Assembly (NCBI RefSeq): GCF_036711975.1
Contig: NC_091972.1
Location: forward strand, 24,185,001 to 24,249,000
Direction: 5' to 3'
DNA from: Onthophagus taurus
Taxonomy: Eukaryota; Arthropoda; Insecta; Coleoptera; Scarabaeidae
DNA length: 64,000 nucleotides
In this document: piece after piece, positions 42,243 through 53,394 of the stretch
Layout: each line of letters opens with the position of its first letter
Numbering within the stretch: the first letter of the stretch is position 1
The notes under the pieces: generated by a model
Databases searched by the model: none
Seen by the model: the letters and a program-made list of their open reading frames with translations, nothing else
Told to the model about the DNA's origin: nothing
Position numbers and translations under genes: made by a program

Positions 42243-43177
42243 TGGTTAGTGTTAAGCGAGATCTCGTTAACGAACTACATGCACCTGCGAGACGACATTA
42301 TCGGCGACGCCGCGTTCTGCTTCACGGACTATTGGATCTTTATCAAGCTGATTTGGTTGAAATGATCCCATATGCGTCGGTCAATAAAGGTTACAAGTAT
42401 ATACTGACTGTTATCAACGCTTTTTCAAAATACGCATGGGCCTTACCACTCAAAACCAAAACTGGGAAAGAGGTTACTCAAGCTATGAAGGACATTTTGC
42501 ATAGTAAAAAGAATATTACTCCGAGCAACTTACAAACCGATAATGGGAAAGAGTTTTACAATAGCGATTTTCAAAAATTAATGGAACAACTTAACATTAA
42601 TCATTACAGCACCTATTCCACTTTAAAAAGCTCGATTATCGAACGGTTTAATAGAACCCTAAAAAATAAAATGTGGAAAGAATTTAGTATGCAAGGAAAT
42701 TATCGCTGGTTAGACTTACTACCCAAATTACTAAAATCTTACAACAACACAATACATCGCACCATTCACATGAAACCTTCAGCTGTTAATCGACGAAATG
42801 AATCTGCTCTGTTAAATACTGTATACAATTCCATTAAAGTTGTCGACCCCAACCACCATAAATTTAATGTGGGGGAACACGTGCGAATTAGCAAGTACAG
42901 ACACGCTTTTGCTAAAGGTTACCAACCAACTTGGTCCAATGAAATTTTCACCATAGCGACAGTTCAAAATACTAATCCCAGGACTTACCTTATTAAAGAT
43001 GGTAGAGGAGAACCCATTCTTGGAGCATTTTACGACGAAGAATTACAACGTGTGAAACACCCGGATGTATTTTTAATTGAAAAAGTTCTTCGTCGAAAAG
43101 GAAATAAAGTCCGAGTGAAATGGTTGGGAATGGATAGCTCTCATAATTCTTGGATTGCAAAAAAGGATGTATTATAA
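42242..43177 (+). CDS. retroviral-type integrase with chromodomain
   Basis: 311 aa. The rve catalytic triad is visible: D in DLYQADLVEM (about residue 37), D in LQTDNGKEF (about 100) and E in SSIIERFNRT (about 136). The SH3-like region includes FNVGEHVRISKYRHAFAKGY. The C-terminus has a chromodomain-type block, FLIEKVLRRKGNKVRVKW then SHNSWIAKKDVL. The enzyme inserts the linear element into host chromatin, usually making 6-bp duplications. The start overlaps the preceding stop. GAAAATAAAAAAC after the stop is a probable poly(A) signal. Confidence 0.92.
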   Translation: MVSVKRDLVNELHAPARRHYRRRRVLLHGLLDLYQADLVEMIPYASVNKGYKYILTVINAFSKYAWALPLKTKTGKEVTQAMKDILHSKKNITPSNLQTDNGKEFYNSDFQKLMEQLNINHYSTYSTLKSSIIERFNRTLKNKMWKEFSMQGNYRWLDLLPKLLKSYNNTIHRTIHMKPSAVNRRNESALLNTVYNSIKVVDPNHHKFNVGEHVRISKYRHAFAKGYQPTWSNEIFTIATVQNTNPRTYLIKDGRGEPILGAFYDEELQRVKHPDVFLIEKVLRRKGNKVRVKWLGMDSSHNSWIAKKDVL

Positions 43178-43332
43178 TTTTTACACTAAGAAAATAAAAA
43201 ACTTTTTTTTTTAATTTCGTTGATTTTATTTCAAGTAACCTTTTTAACAACCTACTTTCTACTTTATATACAAGTTTTGTGATACAAGCAAGTATTTTTT
43301 TTTTTTTTACAAATTAACTGATCGCAATTTAA
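43178..43332. terminator. convergent 3' ends of integrase and PolB
   Basis: Short AT-rich gap with AAAATAAAAAACTTTTTTTT for the plus strand and the inverse of CTTGAAATAAAATCAACG for the minus strand. The two transcription units meet here. Confidence 0.55.
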
Positions 43333-46300
43333 CTAGCCATACATGTTTACGTTTAACAACTCCAATAAGTTGTCCAAAAGATCTTCCCTGCGTAGATCTT
43401 CAATAAGATAGTTTCCCCAAGCTAACGTATGACATCCATCCTCCATCACGTAACGTTTATCGTCATGTGCAGAGAGCGCCACTTTATTCTTTAGTTCTGT
43501 ATACATCGTGTGATAGGAGGAGCGAAAGACATACATCTTTTTTCGCACAGAACCTCCATCTTCGATAATCCGTTTATATTCTGAAACACTTAAGTTTTTA
43601 TCGATAACATACTTTTTCACACCCTTGGCACGCTTGACAACTCCTTCCAAAGTGTTAATACAATAAGCTTTAGCTCCTGTACCATAAAACGATGTTAATA
43701 TCGTATTTGGGTACTCATCTTTCATTTTTCCAACTATCGGCGGCCCTGGAGGAATATTATGTCTGTTGTTTAACTTGTAATTAGAGGTATCGAACATCTC
43801 TATATTTTCTTTGATATCCTGGTATACATTCTCAGTAAATATTTCGAGAATTAACGAATCCGTATCTGTATATAACAATAATACGTTTTCACCATATTTC
43901 TCTTTTAAAAAATTATAAAAAAAGTTATAAATGACCGCTTTCGACAATTCCAGTACGCTAAACCCTACATACAGAGGTTTGTTATATTTGACCTCCACCT
44001 TCTGCATTTCAATGGCTGCCAAATTATGGCAGAAAATTTTCGATGACTTGAAAGTCGGCTTTGCGATAAGAGCTTCTGCACCGGGTCTCCTGTAACGATT
44101 CTCCCAATGTGACACTAATCGTATATCGACTCTATTTTCAACATTTTCCATCGTTTTCCCATACACGATATTATTCATTTGTTTATAATGATTTTTCCCA
44201 AATTCATTCGTAGCATTCATTCGTTTCTCAGAGTTAAAATCGATATATGGTTTCATCCACGGCGATTGTTGAAATTGCAATGCACGGTGTATTTTGGTTA
44301 GCTTAAGACCTTTTTTCACACATTCACGTAGGTTTACATAGTGAATTATGTATTTCGATTTATTTTGTAAGTTCGCAATCAACTTAGGATGCTTCGATCC
44401 GGGAGCGATTATGTTTTCGGGACAAAACGGTAGATCATCATGCTGGTTGTGTAACCTTTCGGGATACTCCAAATCCACTTCAAAGACATAACCAAGGTGT
44501 TCATCATCTAAACACTCCACATCTATATCTGCTATTTCTTGGTTCGACAACCATCGAAAACCGCCTGTTGGTAATTTACAACTCATTGCATACCCATACA
44601 AATTGGTAGCGTCCAAGTATAGAATATATGATGATGGTTTTTCCGGGTTAAAATCGTCAAGGAACTTGTTGTTTGCTATTGCAGATCGTTTTACACACAT
44701 ACAGAGACCGCCTCTAATTCCTTTCTTAAAAAAGTGTAACATGTCAATGTCTGATAACAATTCTAATTTTACACCTGTCATTTTTAACAGAGCATCCCAC
44801 CCAAACCCGGGCGCAGTATAATAATGGCAAGGATCCAGATTGTAATTCTCCAAAGATATTGTCCTGAAATTTTCAAAGACGTCAGTCAACATTAACACAT
44901 CTGACGTCAAATACAGGTCACTGTATTCTCCCAACGTTGTACACTTAAATTTATTCCATACAGTCTGTGCTCTAGAGTATTGTTCCTTTGAAATATTACT
45001 TGAACTCAATATGTCGTAAAACTGTGTATGATCAGGCAATTTACTATACTCCAACTTTTCAAACGAATCTACGAACGAATATGGAAATACACCTTTCTGG
45101 CGCATCAATCTAAATTCTTCAGAGTCTTTGAATTTTTTTTTCACTTCCACACAATCCTTATCATCCAAATATGAAACCAACTTTTCCAAAGAACTCGCCA
45201 TAAATCTAAACGAGTCGACGAATCTTATTTTCATAAACACTTTGCGTTTCTTTCCCTTGTTATCGGTTGTTTCTCCGACAACTATTTTTTTGGAAAAAGA
45301 AATATATTTTTCTTTGTTTTGTGCTATCACCTCTACTTCCTCCTTGTTTAGGGCAATACTTTTCACAAACATGTGGGCATCGTAATTCGACAGGTTGTGG
45401 AAAAACACAGGGATAAACATCGGTAATTTATAATTTATATTGCAGACGGAATGCGCAGGACCCCTATACAATCCTGTCAAGTGATCGTGATCACACACTT
45501 TCTCTTCTTTGTTTATTGGTTTATCACAAATGTGACATACGGAACTCAGTTCATGTACAAATTGGTCCAGACAGCTTAGCGGTATCATATCCTTTGTTTG
45601 CCTCAAATGTTGTTTATAGATCTCTATTACATCCTTCTCCAATCTTATAATAAATTCCAGAGCAGCGTTTCGCCCTCGGTATATTCGGAATTTCGATAAG
45701 TTATCATCGTAAGCACACTTAATGTAGTACGCAAACGCGTATGGTTCGTGTTCAAAACATCGGGCCGTATATGGTTTATTATCATCGTAAACTTTTCCTT
45801 CTTCGGGCGTTAAGGGTTTCAGAATCGCCTCGAAATCGGCGTACACCACAAACGGAACTTTCATTTTTTTTTCAAATCCTTCAAATTGTAAAACATTTTC
45901 CTTTTCTAGATGTCCGAACTTATTCACTTTTATTTGTTCGCTTGGTACTGTTGCTTTCACTTTTTTACAGTCATCCATCTGATGTCGTACCAACTTGTCT
46001 TCAGTTGAAAAGTATTGCAAACAACCCTCACAAATATATCTTTGATGTTCATGAGTCGATGATTGTGTATTTATCAGTCGAGATAAGTTTTTTATCCAAC
46101 AATAGTGGTTATTCCCGAAATTGTCGCTGACTACTAATAAGTTTACATGACGCTCCCGTTTCTGTTTACATATACATACAGTTACAATATCATCTACCAT
46201 TTTCTCTCCATTATACCAAGAATTTATACCATAGACGTTAATTGAAATGTTATTTTCTTCCTCAAATTTTGGTATGTCTCTGATGGGTACTGGGAATGTT

Positions 46301-47165
46301 ACGCAGTCAAACTTTAATTCTGTTTCCCTATAATCTGGGTATGATGATATTCTTTGCGGTAAACCTGTGGGTTGGTACAGCGCGGACATCAGTGCCCAAG
46401 CAAAGCACTTATTATCGTTATTTTGCACGTTTATTACCGCTCTCTTCCCTTTTATGGATGTCGGTAAGTCGATGTAGCTCGATGCTCTTGTAGGATTAAA
46501 CTTGTTACAGTTCACTTCAAGATATAATATTTCCAACAAGGTCCAACCTGCAGTATTAACGCCTTTAGTTTCGCATTTTACTACTTTTCTATTCTTATAC
46601 TCTTACCTGAGTCCCGTTCTTGGAATTCCGACATTTTCACCATAATCTCGTCCATAAAGTCCTCGTATGTTTGGTACAAGTCTACGGCTACTGTTATAAT
46701 TTTATTTTTTGTGTTGAATGATTTGATTTCCACTTCTTCCTTCGTATTTATGAAATACAATCCAAAAATTTCCGTATTCACTTTTAAACTACCATTTACA
46801 TTCCTCACGGACTGTATCAAACTGATAACTTTTTCTCTAATTCGGTTACTGAATTCCTTCATGTCTACGTACTTCCGTTCATGATCGCTCACTCTAAAAC
46901 TACATATTTTATCTCCAAATATCGAATCTATTTTTTCTACACCATCATCTATTATTACGAAGGCTTTCTGTTTATGTTTGTTGCTGCGCAGATGTGAGGA
47001 ATAACATTGTCTGGTTACGTGTTCATCACATATTTCACACACTATAACATCTCCTTGTTGATCCTCTTCCACCTTTCGACGTTTCCCAATACATGCTGTG
47101 CGTTGATGTCTCACAAGATTATCTGGTCTAGTAAACTCTTTGTAACACACGTCGCAGGTCAACAT
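43333..47165 (-). CDS. polB: protein-primed family B DNA polymerase (two exons)
   Basis: Exons 47,165-46,607 and 46,547-43,333 are joined by a 59-nt phase-1 intron (donor CTCAG|GTAAGAG, acceptor ATACTGCAG). The product is about 1,257 aa. It has two N-terminal Cys/His fingers (LTCDVCYKEF..H..C; VICEICDEHV..H..H) and a Cys/His region with NKCFAWAL. A third finger lies at about 359-380. Exo I is VYADFEA (D424), and an endonuclease VII-like insert (CHIC, CDHDHLTGLYRGPAH) lies at about 524-555. Exo II is NLSNYDAHM, Exo III YLTSDV, motif A LDATNLYG (about 831), motif B NNIVYGKTMEN (about 982) and motif C YTDTDS (about 1079). All polymerase and proofreading residues seen are intact. The ATG lies at the inner edge of the right terminal repeat. 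Confidence 0.93.
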
Positions 47166-47596
47166 GTTCACAACACTCTTACTTCAATACTGTTGAACAC
47201 GATTTTCTATCTGCTATTTAAAGCATACCTCCTCCGAAGTGGGGTTTTCAATGAACTCACGTCGTGTAACCTTCATTTCAGGTCACGTACAAGGTCAATG
47301 TCATGGTCACAATTAAGGTTGACTTCAAGGTCTCCGTTGAGGTCAAAGTAAAGGTCATTGTTCAGGTCAAGGTTACTGATCAAGGTCATGGTCACTAAAC
47401 GTGATCTTGACCTGAGGTGAGCTCAAAGTAAAGGTCATTGTTTAGGTCTAGGTTACTGGTCAACGACCCCCTTTGCAATAGCCGATTCTGGAACCTCCTC
47501 CCAGAACCTCAGGGCAAGGTCAAGGTCATGGTCACTCAACGTGACCTTGGCCTTGACCTTGACCTGAGGTTCTGAGAGGAGGTTCTAGAATCGGCT
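47164..47596 (-). repeat. right terminal inverted repeat with palindromic end
   Basis: 47,164-47,562 is the inverse of 29,074-29,474. The outermost 117 bp (47,480-47,596) is itself a palindrome: AGCCGATTCTGGAACCTCCT at the inner side is mirrored by AGGAGGTTCTAGAATCGGCT at the outer side, around an AAGGTCA-rich centre. Only the inner part of that palindrome survives at the left end. Carries the PolB promoter (TATA-like inverse at 47,214-47,224). Confidence 0.9.
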
Positions 47597-47609
47597 TTTA
47601 TCTACTACT

Positions 47610-48337
47610 AGGGGGTGATTCTTTAGGCAATTTTAAGGGTACTTTGATATATAAACCATGGGCGACTTCGGCTCCCCTAAGGAGCTACACCCCTCCAAAA
47701 ATGGCGGAAAATTTTAGTTATCCATATGATATGTGTGCATTTTTCAAAAAAGCCTAATTATCTCCTAAACTATTAATGTTAGATATGGGACATATGGGAT
47801 ATAAAAGATGTAGAATGAGACGCCGAAGACGACTAAGTAATAAAATATAGGGGGTGCCATTTAAAAAAATGAAGTTATGGTATTTCCAAATTTTGAAAAG
47901 TTAACATGCCATAGTAAAGTAACCAAACGTTCTAGATAACCGTTCTCGGCACCAAAACATACTCCATCATGTTGTTTAAGCATATTCTGAATCCTAAATT
48001 GATATCCCAAAAATCGAGTGTTCTCTGATTTTTTGAACTAATATCTGCTGGAGCAGATTTTTCTAGAAAAATTCGAATAACTCGAGAACGGCCGTATCAA
48101 ATTGCAAAAAGTAAAGTTATTTATAAACCCTGAAAACAGACAAATCCAAATATGTAAAAATATACAGGGTTTTCCATTTAAAAAAATAAAGTAGGTGGCG
48201 ACTTCCGGTATAACCGGAAGTGCAAGAAATCTGAAAATATTTTAGTCGAAGAGATCGTAATTGATAATACTTAAGTCTGAATTCTCAAAAACCCCAGAAA
48301 CGTCTAATGACCGATCTCGCTGAGACACCTGTATATA
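47610..48337. repeat. repeat cluster in the right flank
   Basis: Starts AGGGGGTGATTCTTTAGGC, then TTTTAAGGGTACTTTGATAT and AAATGGCGGAAAATTTTAG as at 20,426-20,530. Further on are TACAGGGTTTTCCATTT (48,172) and a terminal-looking ACACCTGTATA (48,325-48,335). Probably one or two MITEs; the boundaries are not resolved. Confidence 0.5.
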
Positions 48338-48457
48338 TATATATTCATTGTGTTTGTTTGTTAAGGTAAATAATGTTAATCTGAATATGTTTACTTGATA
48401 TCACAATGTTATATTTTAACATATTTAACTATGTAGTATATATCTTTACAGAATCCA

Positions 48458-48725
48458 GAAGAAATCGAACAAAATATAATTGCCCAACGACGATTATATG
48501 CCGACCAAAAGATAAGTATACAGCCATACGTTTCATTCGAAGGAAGTGCGTGGAATTCTATTTATGCTTCATATATGATCATTGATGACATAAAATATAA
48601 ATGCGAGAAAGTAATTGATGCGATTGAATTATGTTTCAAGTCCTTCCATGTGACAGGAGCACAGCGGTTACTTGTGGACTCTTATTCAGCAAGGTATTTT
48701 ATACATACATCAGAAGATAAAATTT
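48458..48725 (+). pseudogene. decayed coding exon, same family as 20,231-20,440
   Basis: An acceptor-like ATATCTTTACAG is followed by an open stretch with NPEEIEQNIIAQRRLYADQK, VSFEGSAWNSIYASYMIIDD, and IKYKCEKVIDAIELCFKSFH. It resembles a C-terminal exon of repeated insect proteins but lacks the rest of the gene. Function unknown. Confidence 0.45.
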
Positions 48726-49710
48726 ATCCTTATACAGAGCGTTCAACAATGATTGTAAGGTGTTTGAATTTCCCGCCTTTGCGTTTAATTTTTAAGGCTG
48801 GTATGAGACAACTAATACTAATAAACATAGGCGTATCATAGAAAAAATTTCGAAGGCATTAAAAAATTTATGAGGTTAAAAAATTTTTATTTACAATTTA
48901 TCAATGTGTAACTTTACTAACAAAATTTAAAAAGGTGTATGAAATCAATTAATATTTATTCACATTTTGTCATAATAAATGTTGAAACTTGTTAACTCGA
49001 AAGACATTAAAACATACCACGCCACTGATTGTTAAAAATACGTCGAAAACGTCAGCCGATACCAATGTTGTTTGTCAAATGTTACTAAAAGTCAAGCGCG
49101 CCAAATTCAAACACCTTACAATCATTGTTGAACGCTCTGTATTTGCGACGGTTTATATAAAATAAAAATTCTTTCATAATGTTCATTTGCAACATTTGTA
49201 GCAAGAAACTTAATACTGTTAGGTGATTGATTTTACCTTTTTGAGTTGAAAATTCGTTATTGTTTAATTTATAATACTATAATTTACAGTTTAAATATAT
49301 AATAAGTTTAAATGATATAAATAAACTTTGTTACAATATTAAACTTTTTTTATAGACTTGTACCTAATCTCAACATTATTATACGTGAGATAAGAATATA
49401 GCGGTTTATAGGGAATCTATAGATACAATGGATCGATATTTCGCACATCGATATAAAGCAAAGAAGTCGATATTTTGAGGGTAATGTTGTGTTTCTAAGT
49501 TGCTACCAACTTCATTATTTTTAAGAAAATTTTAATAATATTGAAGTTAGTAGCCATTTCCGATATAACCGAAAGTGATTGAGACATGACACTACCCTTA
49601 CAAGATTGATATCTTTGGCTTATATCGACGTGCCAAATATCAAATCCATTGCAGCTGTAGTTTTCCTATAAAATCCTATGTCCCAATTCCGTGGGAAGCC
49701 TGTATTTTTG

Positions 49711-49975
49711 TTTCAAGATTATTAATATTCTTATTGCAAGAAAATGTAATTGTTGATGTAACATTAACATATTCTTGTTTCAAGTTTATTAATATACTTA
49801 TTGCAAGAAAATGGGTTTGTTGTTCCAACACTAACATATTCTTGTTTTAAGATATTAATACACTTACAGCAAGAAAAAGGGATTGTTGACGTAACACTAA
49901 GATACTCTTGTTTCAAGATAATTGATATACTTCGACAAAGGTTTCGTTTTCTTGAGAATCAAGAATATTTGTATA
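49711..49975. repeat. ~67-bp tandem repeat, four copies
   Basis: TTTCAAG-like words at 49,711, 49,778, 49,845 and 49,910, each followed by ATTAATA, GCAAGAAAA and TGTTG(A/T)(T/C)GTAACA blocks. The copies are diverged. Confidence 0.75.
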
Positions 49976-49999
49976 CTTGCTTTGAGAATATGTCGTTTT

Positions 50000-51160
50000 T
50001 CTTTACTCAACAAAATGATCTTCTTGTGGATATATAAGAATATGATAAGCTTGAGCCAAGAGTAATAATCTTCGTTCAAGAATATATTTCTCTCAGTGCA
50101 GCTGCATGTGCAGAAGGCCTTATCCTGGTCTTTATGGTTACATATGCCTCTGGATACATAATTTCTTTGTTAGAAATGAGTTGAAATTAGTAATGTATAT
50201 GCTGAGGAAATGTGATGAATTTAAGGGAAGACTACGAGGAAGAAAAGAATACCGTTTTCTTAGTTTCCCGTAATATAGATAATCATCTTAGGAGATGTAA
50301 AGGAAATTGCAATTAAGAGAAAATCAAAACATTGATTACAAGAGTTGGCGTAAAACTAATACAGTGTACGATTCATTCAATTTTCTTGAAGTATTTTTAT
50401 CATAATTGAAATGATTGATAAATTATTTTAACACAATTTAAAATCATCTCAGTAATAAATAAATTAATCAAAAAATTTCAATTACTTTACTGCTGTCAGT
50501 TCGCGTGACAATCTTCTAAAAACCAATTATTTCGATTACATAGTACAATTTTATTATTAATTATCGCGTACTAAAGTCACATGAAACAACATCACATGCT
50601 TTTATGACCGTAAATTCCCACGGAAAAATACTTAAACTCGAGGTTCCTTAAAAAATTTACCAATTGCCTATCAAAATCGTAAATATACAAAAACAATGAT
50701 AATTGCCTCCTCAAAATCTTTATTGAGTATTTACATATATTTACAAGACTTTTACAAATTTATTGACGTCAGACCGATTAATTAATTGATACATTATAAT
50801 AAATACGATTGTTATGGTTCTTTAAAGTTTATTTTATTTTTGTTTTATGTCTATATATTTAAACACAAAGTACGAAAAAAAGCCTTTTAACATCACTTAC
50901 ATAACTAACATCACAGTGCCGAATATAAAATATATGTACAACTTAAAACATTATGTACACATCAAATTTCTTCTCTAATTTATATAATGTTTTTCTCTTA
51001 AAATTTATTAAAACACAAAGAATACTGGATACGTCAGTGCGGTGCAAACTAAATAATACTTAAATGGTATTTTTTGGGTTTGCTTCAAAACGGAATGATC
51101 CAGATTATCTTTTCTATCAATTAAATAGTGATTTAAGAAGGATATTTTATATTAAGTTTC
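50000..51160. other. AT-rich 3' region, no separate gene seen
   Basis: No ORF or repeat recognised. The part near 51,000-51,160 is probably the 3' untranslated region of the minus-strand gene ending at 51,162. Confidence 0.4.
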
Positions 51161-51161
51161 T

Positions 51162-51751
51162 TTAACTCGATGGACCTGGTCTATTTTGATCCGATTGTTG
51201 ATGAACTGGTGTAAGATCTGCTCTTGGTGGACGACATCCTGTTGCTTGTTCATAACTTGGTAAATCAACTAAAAATAAAATGAAAATAATTATTAACTCT
51301 AAAATTAAAGTAAATTAAGGTTATACAAAAATTCTTACGTTCTGAATAAGGAGGAGGTGGTGGCCTGGTATCTTTGATATTATATTCCGGTGTAATTACG
51401 AAATCCATACTTAATCGATGATCGTGTGTTGGCCAATTTGGTGGTGTTCCATCTTGATTTTGTTGATTTACTCTCGAACTGATGTTCCAAACATCATCGT
51501 CTTGATTAGCTGTAACAATTTAGAAAAAAACGTTAATTTCAATAATTTCATAAACGATTTTATCAACGTAGGGGATTATTATAATCAATATTTTCTACAT
51601 AATGTGTTAATAATATTTTAAGCTTACTGATTTTATCATATCCCACGTGGACGTTTAATCGCCGTTCTTGTTTGCGAATTTTTAATTGAATCCAACAATA
51701 CAAAAGAAATAGGAATAGAAGAAATGCTAAACAAGCGTAAACGGTGATCAT
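51162..51751 (-). CDS. single-pass membrane protein with PPPPPY and LPSY tail motifs (three exons)
   Basis: Exons 51,751-51,628, 51,509-51,339 and 51,268-51,162 join in frame (both introns phase 1; donors GTAAGC and GTAAGA, acceptors TTGTTACAG and ATTTTTAG) to give 133 aa. Residues 4-22 are a membrane segment (VYACLAFLLFLFLLYCWIQL), then a basic KIRKQERR stop-transfer. The cytoplasmic tail ends exon 2 with RPPPPPYSE and starts exon 3 with LDLPSYEQAT. Both are sites that WW-domain HECT ligases of the Nedd4 type bind, as in Commissureless or Ndfip-like adaptors. This suggests a sorting or ubiquitination adaptor, but orthology is not established. GATAAGATA lies 79 bp upstream. Confidence 0.78.
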
Positions 51752-51829
51752 CGTCGTTAAAGAACTACTTAAGATTTGAGAGGATATTCGACACGACAAA
51801 GGCACTTTATATTATTCCCTCTCCTCACT

Positions 51830-51838
51830 GATAAGATA
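51830..51838 (-). promoter_or_regulatory. tandem GATA motif
   Basis: GATAAGATA on the plus strand, 79 bp upstream of the ATG at 51,751. Matches the spacing at 61,644 and 62,065. Confidence 0.5.
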
Positions 51839-51839
51839 T

Positions 51840-52930
51840 AATAATCTCCATAAAATTTATGCGGAAATCTTTTCGAAATATTTATCAAAAAAATAACAAA
51901 GCATTTCTTTGGAGAATCCTCGTTTTAATAGTCTAACTACACCACAGTTTTAAAACTAATTTTTCTATTTAAACATTCTCTCTTTGAACACTTTTGTGTT
52001 TTTAAAGTTAGCGTTTTAAAACTGGTTAAAAGTGTTAAGTTGCGATTATCATGATCGTTTTAATAAAACAAGTTGACCTTTAATTTTTAAAACGTGAATA
52101 ATAAAACCGAAACTGTTTGTAGTTGTGCTAATGAGAACCATGTGATCACATTTCCATCAATTGTTTTGGTCCGATTCAGTCTGGATTGATTCAGTCATGT
52201 GATTGATCAATCTATAATTCGATCAAAACCAATTTGATCTCAAAATTTCTAAAATATAAATAAAATTTGGTTGTATCACAAATATTATTTGCTTAAACTT
52301 GTTGATTAATTTAATTTAAATCACTTCGTTTATATTTATTTTTTAATTATCACTTTTATTCGTTAACAAAAGAAAATCATTTCCACTCAACCGAACTAAC
52401 AGCACTCGGTACAACAGCAACACTAAACATCTCAACTAATAATATAAGTGTCTCAGTAAACAACTTATTTATAGTGCCAGGAACTGATTATGCGAATGTT
52501 GAAACGAAAAACTTGTACAATAGACGCGGCGTCAAGTGCAATTTTTACCTTCATTAAAATGATCAGTCTAGTTTGAATGTTATAGCTACAATTGCGATAA
52601 CGATGTTTATAATGGCGCTTGATAATCACGCTCTATGACGACGATAACGAAAATTGTACGTTTTGCATAAAGGATATGGGTGTAAACAGTAGGACATCGT
52701 TGATGGGTTTGACGTCAATATCGAACGGTATCTGGTCTTGAAATGTTTATTTATATAACGAACGTGGTACAAATCGTGAGATGGCCACAAAGCTACGACG
52801 ATTCAACCTTGGCGATAAAAAAATACGTGTTTTGAACGCCAATGAACGTTATAATGATAAAAACAGAAAGTAAACTTAAAGTAACGATGTAAGGTGGATT
52901 AAAAAGATCAAAATATGGGATAGTGAGACC
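51840..52930. other. intergenic, no gene seen
   Basis: AT-rich sequence before the copia remnant. Nothing recognised beyond scattered GATA words. Confidence 0.4.
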
Positions 52931-53024
52931 GGTTAAATATACATCTAGTGAGTTGTTTAGTTTCGATTATGATTTAGGTGTGATCAAGTAACGTAACGTA
53001 ACGGTACCAGTGTTCGATGGAGAA

Positions 53025-53380
53025 GATTACGGAAGCTGGAAAAAGAGAATAATTATGTATTTGAGAGAAAAACAGAGTTCCGATCTAGATGATTGGGATG
53101 AGAAAACTACAGTGCGATCACAAATAAACAACTGGAATTAGTGAGCGAAATAGAAGCGACATATGGTATTATAAAGAAATTTGATGAGTTATATTTAAAA
53201 GAATCGACAGCGTTACAGATAATTTGCAGAAATAAATTGAAAAAACTGAGAATGAAAAATTTTAAAGATATTCCAATATTTTTTAGTGAATTTGAAAAAT
53301 CTGTAAATTCATTAAAAGCTGCGGGTGCAAAAGTAACGGAATAAGAAAAAATTAATTACATGTTGTGAACACTACCAGAT
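53025..53380 (+). pseudogene. copia gag, 5' part
   Basis: The frame begins in VFDGEDYGSWKKRIIMYLRE (about 53,008-53,070), has a stop near 53,140, continues with IIKKFDELYLKESTALQII and FSEFEKSVNSLKAAGAKV, and is then stopped and cut by the insertion at 53,395. It is the usual capsid-domain order of copia Gag. Confidence 0.75.
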
Positions 53381-53394
53381 TTATTGAGTTATAT

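Larger units (their letters stand above)
29074..47596. mobile_element. Maverick/Polinton (adintovirus-like) element, apparently complete
   Basis: An 18.5-kb element with inverted repeats of about 400 bp and the full gene set of the group: rve-type integrase, protein-primed PolB, packaging ATPase, adenovirus-type protease, double jelly-roll and penton-type capsid proteins, and a PLA2/core protein. Seventeen coding regions are counted, and none of the main ones contains an internal stop. Genes run on the plus strand except PolB, which converges on the integrase at 43,180-43,330. Three short introns (two confident) imply nuclear transcription. Intact frames and near-identical inverted repeats suggest recent arrival. 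A particle-forming ability is inferred, not shown. Confidence 0.95.

Noticed and set aside
29050-47620. 6-bp target-site duplication of the Polinton
   Set aside because: I could not find a matching hexamer at the two ends; the left end may be trimmed and the right end extended.
49711-49975. CRISPR-like spaced repeats
   Set aside because: The units are continuous diverged tandem repeats in eukaryotic DNA, without constant repeats and variable spacers.
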